From NCBI RefSeq assembly GCF_001011115.1, contig NZ_CP008874.1, positions 1,502,440-1,566,439 of the forward strand: DNA of 64,000 nt, in the 5' to 3' direction. Origin of the DNA: Halanaeroarchaeum sulfurireducens (GTDB taxonomy: Archaea > Halobacteriota > Halobacteria > Halobacteriales > Halobacteriaceae). Positions 61,740 to 64,000 of this stretch are shown piece after piece. Numbering within the stretch: position 1 is the first letter of the stretch; each line of letters begins with the position of its first letter. The position numbers were made by a program, and so were the translations under genes. Below the pieces are notes generated by a model that was given only the letters and a program-made list of their open reading frames with translations, did no database searches and had not been told where the DNA came from.

Positions 61740-62512
61740 TGGTGGTCTGGGACCAGCTCACGTCGGCGCAGTTCCGGTTCGTGGCTGCGGTCGTGGTCCT
61801 CTTCGGTGGCCTGGTGTTCGGCCACTTCCTCGGGCGATTCAACGTCCGGATTCTACAATCGATCGGCGTTCCCGGGAGCGTCGAGGGTACCACCGTCGAG
61901 CGGACGGCCCGGAAGTTCGGCACGTCCACCGTGGCGGTCATCGGTCGACTGACGTCATGGATCGTCTACTTCGTGGCCGCACTCGTTGCCCTGGAGGTCG
62001 CGGGGTACTTCGGGACGGTCGTGTTCCTGATTCAGGCCGGCAACATTATTCCGAACCTCGTCCTGGCGGTCGCCATTCTCGTTTTCGGATTGCTCGTTGC
62101 AGACAAAGCCGAAGTGTTCGTGAGCGAGTCGCTCCGAAGCGTCAAATTACCAGAGATCGGCCTCCTCCCGACGGTCGTCCGGTACACCGTCGTCTTCGTT
62201 TCGATCCTGCTGGCGCTCGCACAGGTGGGTATTTCGACCACTGCACTCGTAGTGCTGCTCGGCGCCTACGTGTTTGCCGCCGTCGTCTTTTCTGCGGTAG
62301 CGTTCCGACACCTCCTCAGTTCCGGCGCTGCCGGCGTCTATCTACTCCTGAATGAGCCGTACGGGATCGGCGACCGGGTCGCCGTGGCTGGCAGAGAAGG
62401 CATCGTCCAGGAAGTGGACGTCTTCGTCACCCTCATCGAGGCAGAGGATCGAGAGTTCGTCGTGCCGAACCACCTGGTCCTCCGCGAGGGCGCCGTCCTG
62501 ATCCTGGACTAG
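61739..62512 (+). CDS. MscS-family mechanosensitive channel-like protein
   Basis: A 257-residue membrane protein with about five helices. LNEPYGIGDRVAVAGREGIVQEVDVFVTLI and EDREFVVPNHLVLREG match the MscS beta-domain and its PN.. motif, but the large C-terminal vestibule of MscS is missing. It overlaps dacZ by one base, so c-di-AMP synthesis and the channel are coupled. Confidence 0.88.
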   Translation: MVVWDQLTSAQFRFVAAVVVLFGGLVFGHFLGRFNVRILQSIGVPGSVEGTTVERTARKFGTSTVAVIGRLTSWIVYFVAALVALEVAGYFGTVVFLIQAGNIIPNLVLAVAILVFGLLVADKAEVFVSESLRSVKLPEIGLLPTVVRYTVVFVSILLALAQVGISTTALVVLLGAYVFAAVVFSAVAFRHLLSSGAAGVYLLLNEPYGIGDRVAVAGREGIVQEVDVFVTLIEAEDREFVVPNHLVLREGAVLILD

Positions 62513-63015
62513 TCCCGGGTGACCGGCGTCGCCGGGATGCCAGCCACCGTTTCGCCGGCGGGCACATCCTCGGTCACAAGCGAGTTCGCCGCCACGTTCG
62601 CCCCGGCGCCGACGTGAACGCCCGGCAAGACGATGGCGCCCGCGCCGATCATCGATCGCTCACCCAGAATCACCTCCCCCGTCCGGTACTCGTCCTGAAG
62701 GAACTCGTGACAGAGTATCGTCGCGTCGTAGCCCACGATGGCGTGGTCCTCGACGGTGATGAGTTCGGGCCAGAACACGTCCGGGGTCGCCTCGAGCCCC
62801 CAGGAGACACCGGTACCGACGCTCATGCCCAGCCGACGAAGCAGCCAGTTTTTGAGTCGAAGGCTCGGCGAGTGGCGCGCCGCAACGATGGCAGCGTAAT
62901 TTTTCGCGACCGTCGCTGGTCGTTTCGCGTCGGGCCAGTGCCACAGCGAGTTGTGCTCGCCGGCAGCCGTTCGCCGAGTGAGTCGATCGTGGCGCCGTTC
63001 GGTCACGCTAATCAC
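62509..63015 (-). CDS. Hexapeptide-repeat acyltransferase
   Basis: A 168-residue left-handed beta-helix acyltransferase. VGTGVSWGLEATPDVFWPELITVEDHAIVGYDATILCHE (in pieces: VGYDATILCHEF) and IGAGAIVLPGVHVGAGANVAANSLVTEDVPAGETVAGIPATPV show hexapeptide turns and the typical C-terminus. The catalytic His is probably in CHEF. Convergent with the MscS gene by four overlapping bases. Substrate unknown. Confidence 0.88.
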   Translation of the reverse strand: MISVTERRHDRLTRRTAAGEHNSLWHWPDAKRPATVAKNYAAIVAARHSPSLRLKNWLLRRLGMSVGTGVSWGLEATPDVFWPELITVEDHAIVGYDATILCHEFLQDEYRTGEVILGERSMIGAGAIVLPGVHVGAGANVAANSLVTEDVPAGETVAGIPATPVTRD

Positions 63016-63104
63016 TACATTCTGGGCCGTCGTAAAAACATGGGGTTCGACTACCGTCGTTGGAAGGATTTATTATCGTCGAAAACGTGGCTACAATTGA
63101 CGAC

Positions 63105-63329
63105 ATGGCCATCCAACAGACGCCGAAATCCCTCCCCGGTGAGTTGCAGTCGCCCCGAGGAAAACTCATCTATCTGTACCTCGTCCAGTCCGACGGCGCG
63201 ACGCTATCGGACCTCAAAGAGCACCTCGACCTCGGTGCACTCACGCTGTACAGCGTTTTGAAGACGTTACGAGAGCGTGGACTGGTACGGAAAGATGACG
63301 ACCGGTTCGTCACTGCACGACCGGTGTGA
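63105..63329 (+). CDS. Small winged-helix protein (TrmB/MarR-like)
   Basis: A 74-residue DNA-binding-type protein: SPRGKLIYLYLVQSDGATLSDLKEHLDLGALTLYSVLKTLRERGLV with a wing DDDRFV. Only the DNA-binding domain is present. The ATG at 63105 is the first that gives a haloarchaeal-type N-terminus. Its 3' end overlaps a convergent gene by 20 bases. Confidence 0.82.
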   Translation: MAIQQTPKSLPGELQSPRGKLIYLYLVQSDGATLSDLKEHLDLGALTLYSVLKTLRERGLVRKDDDRFVTARPV

Positions 63330-63477
63330 ACTCGCCCGTGATATCCCAGGAGTGGATGCAGTAGATGTCGCCGACAGCGTCGGTTACTTTCCATACCTTC
63401 TCCTCCTCGTCGTAACGTTCTTCCCGTCCACATCGTACGCAGGTTCGATGCGTGGGTGTGCGAATCTGGGCGCTCAT
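63310..63477 (-). CDS. HEWD-family small zinc protein
   Basis: A 55-residue protein with CVRCG, a second Cys in YCIHSWDITG, and a basic/polar N-terminus. It matches the HEWD family (C-x-x-C ... C-I-H-E-W-D), here with Ser for Glu. The ATG at 63477 was chosen as the family start. It overlaps the winged-helix gene by 20 bases tail to tail. Confidence 0.8.
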   Translation of the reverse strand: MSAQIRTPTHRTCVRCGREERYDEEEKVWKVTDAVGDIYCIHSWDITGEFTPVVQ

Positions 63478-63614
63478 TATCATGCGAAACGAACTCACAG
63501 TACTTAAACTCACGCAACTGTGTCAGATTTGTCGCCTTCCGAAACGTGGTAGCAATTGACACAGTACACCCCGCCGCAGGGTTGCGATTTCAGGAACCTT
63601 AATGACTTATAATT

Positions 63615-64000
63615 TTAGTCGACGGGCTGAACTGTCGGAAGTCCGAGTTGTACTTCCCCTTTCGAATAGCCCTCGGCGGACCCATCGGGTCGGATCCGGT
63701 AGACGACCGCGGGGCGGTGTCGAACGTCGGGACGTTCGTCGCGGACGGCGGCCCAGTCGTCGTCACGGAACCCCGAACAGTCGACAAACAGCACCACGCC
63801 ACCCGCGTGCTCGTCGAGCTGACCGTTGACCTTTGTCTCGGCCGTGCTCCGGACCGCAGAGATGGGGTTCGAGGTTCGGCGGCGATGGGGCGGTGCAGGT
63901 CGCGTGACCTCGACGAGCGAGACCGTCTCGCCATCCTCGACGCGGTAGTCGATCGAGTGACCCGTCGAAACGGGCGCTTCCGGCTCGATATCGTGCCCGG
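63615..64000 (-). CDS. Hypothetical acidic protein, 5' end outside window
   Basis: The minus-strand frame is open from the window edge to a TAA at 63615. The visible part reads GHDIEPEAPVSTGHSIDYRV near the edge, then LDEHAGGVVLFVDCSGFRDDDWAAV and ends GLPTVQPVD. Beta-rich with Asp bias. Family not recognised. About 128 residues are visible. Confidence 0.6.
   Translation of the reverse strand, partial: GHDIEPEAPVSTGHSIDYRVEDGETVSLVEVTRPAPPHRRRTSNPISAVRSTAETKVNGQLDEHAGGVVLFVDCSGFRDDDWAAVRDERPDVRHRPAVVYRIRPDGSAEGYSKGEVQLGLPTVQPVD

Overview
The window is chromosomal DNA from a halophilic archaeon (class Halobacteria). The evidence is high G+C, proteins very rich in Asp and Glu, promoters with a TATA-like box about 27-32 bases before the start codon (leaderless transcripts), an archaeal-type gene set (aIF2-beta, Nop5-fibrillarin, RNase P proteins, proteasome alpha, archaeal MetK, GTP cyclohydrolase III, DacZ) and a tRNA-Trp with the 103-nt intron typical of haloarchaea. 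No rRNA, replication origin, CRISPR array or intact insertion sequence was found. Three tRNA genes (Trp, Glu, Leu) and about 75 protein genes are listed.

Layout. 1-12.2 kb: cut-off UDP-glucose dehydrogenase, DNA polymerase Y, GTP cyclohydrolase III, TenA, ZIP transporter, SDR, squalene/phytoene synthase, a 27-bp minisatellite, a UPF0182 membrane protein and a quinone-oxidoreductase-like enzyme. 12.4-17.0 kb: an A+T-richer island beside tRNA-Trp with a large stand-alone type IIG-like methyltransferase. 17.2-25 kb: zinc-ribbon and membrane proteins, guaB, a membrane GAF protein, a CNNM/CBS protein, then a toxin-antitoxin pair lying between copies of the tRNA-Glu 3' end. 25-37 kb: an AlkA-like glycosylase, a RimK ATP-grasp/retropepsin-like fusion, the sdhCDBA operon, purD, thiI, archaeal metK and a CYTH protein. 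37.5-44.3 kb: FKBP isomerase, RecA-like and MinD-like ATPases, pyrBI and a PAS histidine kinase. 44.3-49.3 kb: an RNA/protein-homeostasis cluster (COG1325 protein, Rpp30, Pop5, proteasome alpha, SBDS) plus HflX. 49.3-59 kb: moaC-nnr, acylphosphatase, OGG1-like glycosylase, aIF2-beta, EF-1 beta with zinc microproteins, nop5-flpA, gshA, coaD and a TFB-like protein. 59-64 kb: tRNA-Leu with a repeat array, dacZ-mscS, an acyltransferase and small regulators.

Genes that work together include sdhCDBA (complex II), pyrB-pyrI (regulated aspartate transcarbamoylase), nop5-flpA (box C/D RNP), rpp30-pop5 (RNase P) and dacZ with an MscS-like channel (c-di-AMP and osmotic balance).

The most unusual signal is architectural. 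Downstream of all three tRNA genes there is a 112-164-bp element built as spacer, inverted copy of that tRNA's T-arm, small hairpin, then direct copy of that tRNA's 3' end. It occurs once after tRNA-Trp and tRNA-Glu and three times in tandem after tRNA-Leu. In the third Leu copy an inserted base is matched in both arms.
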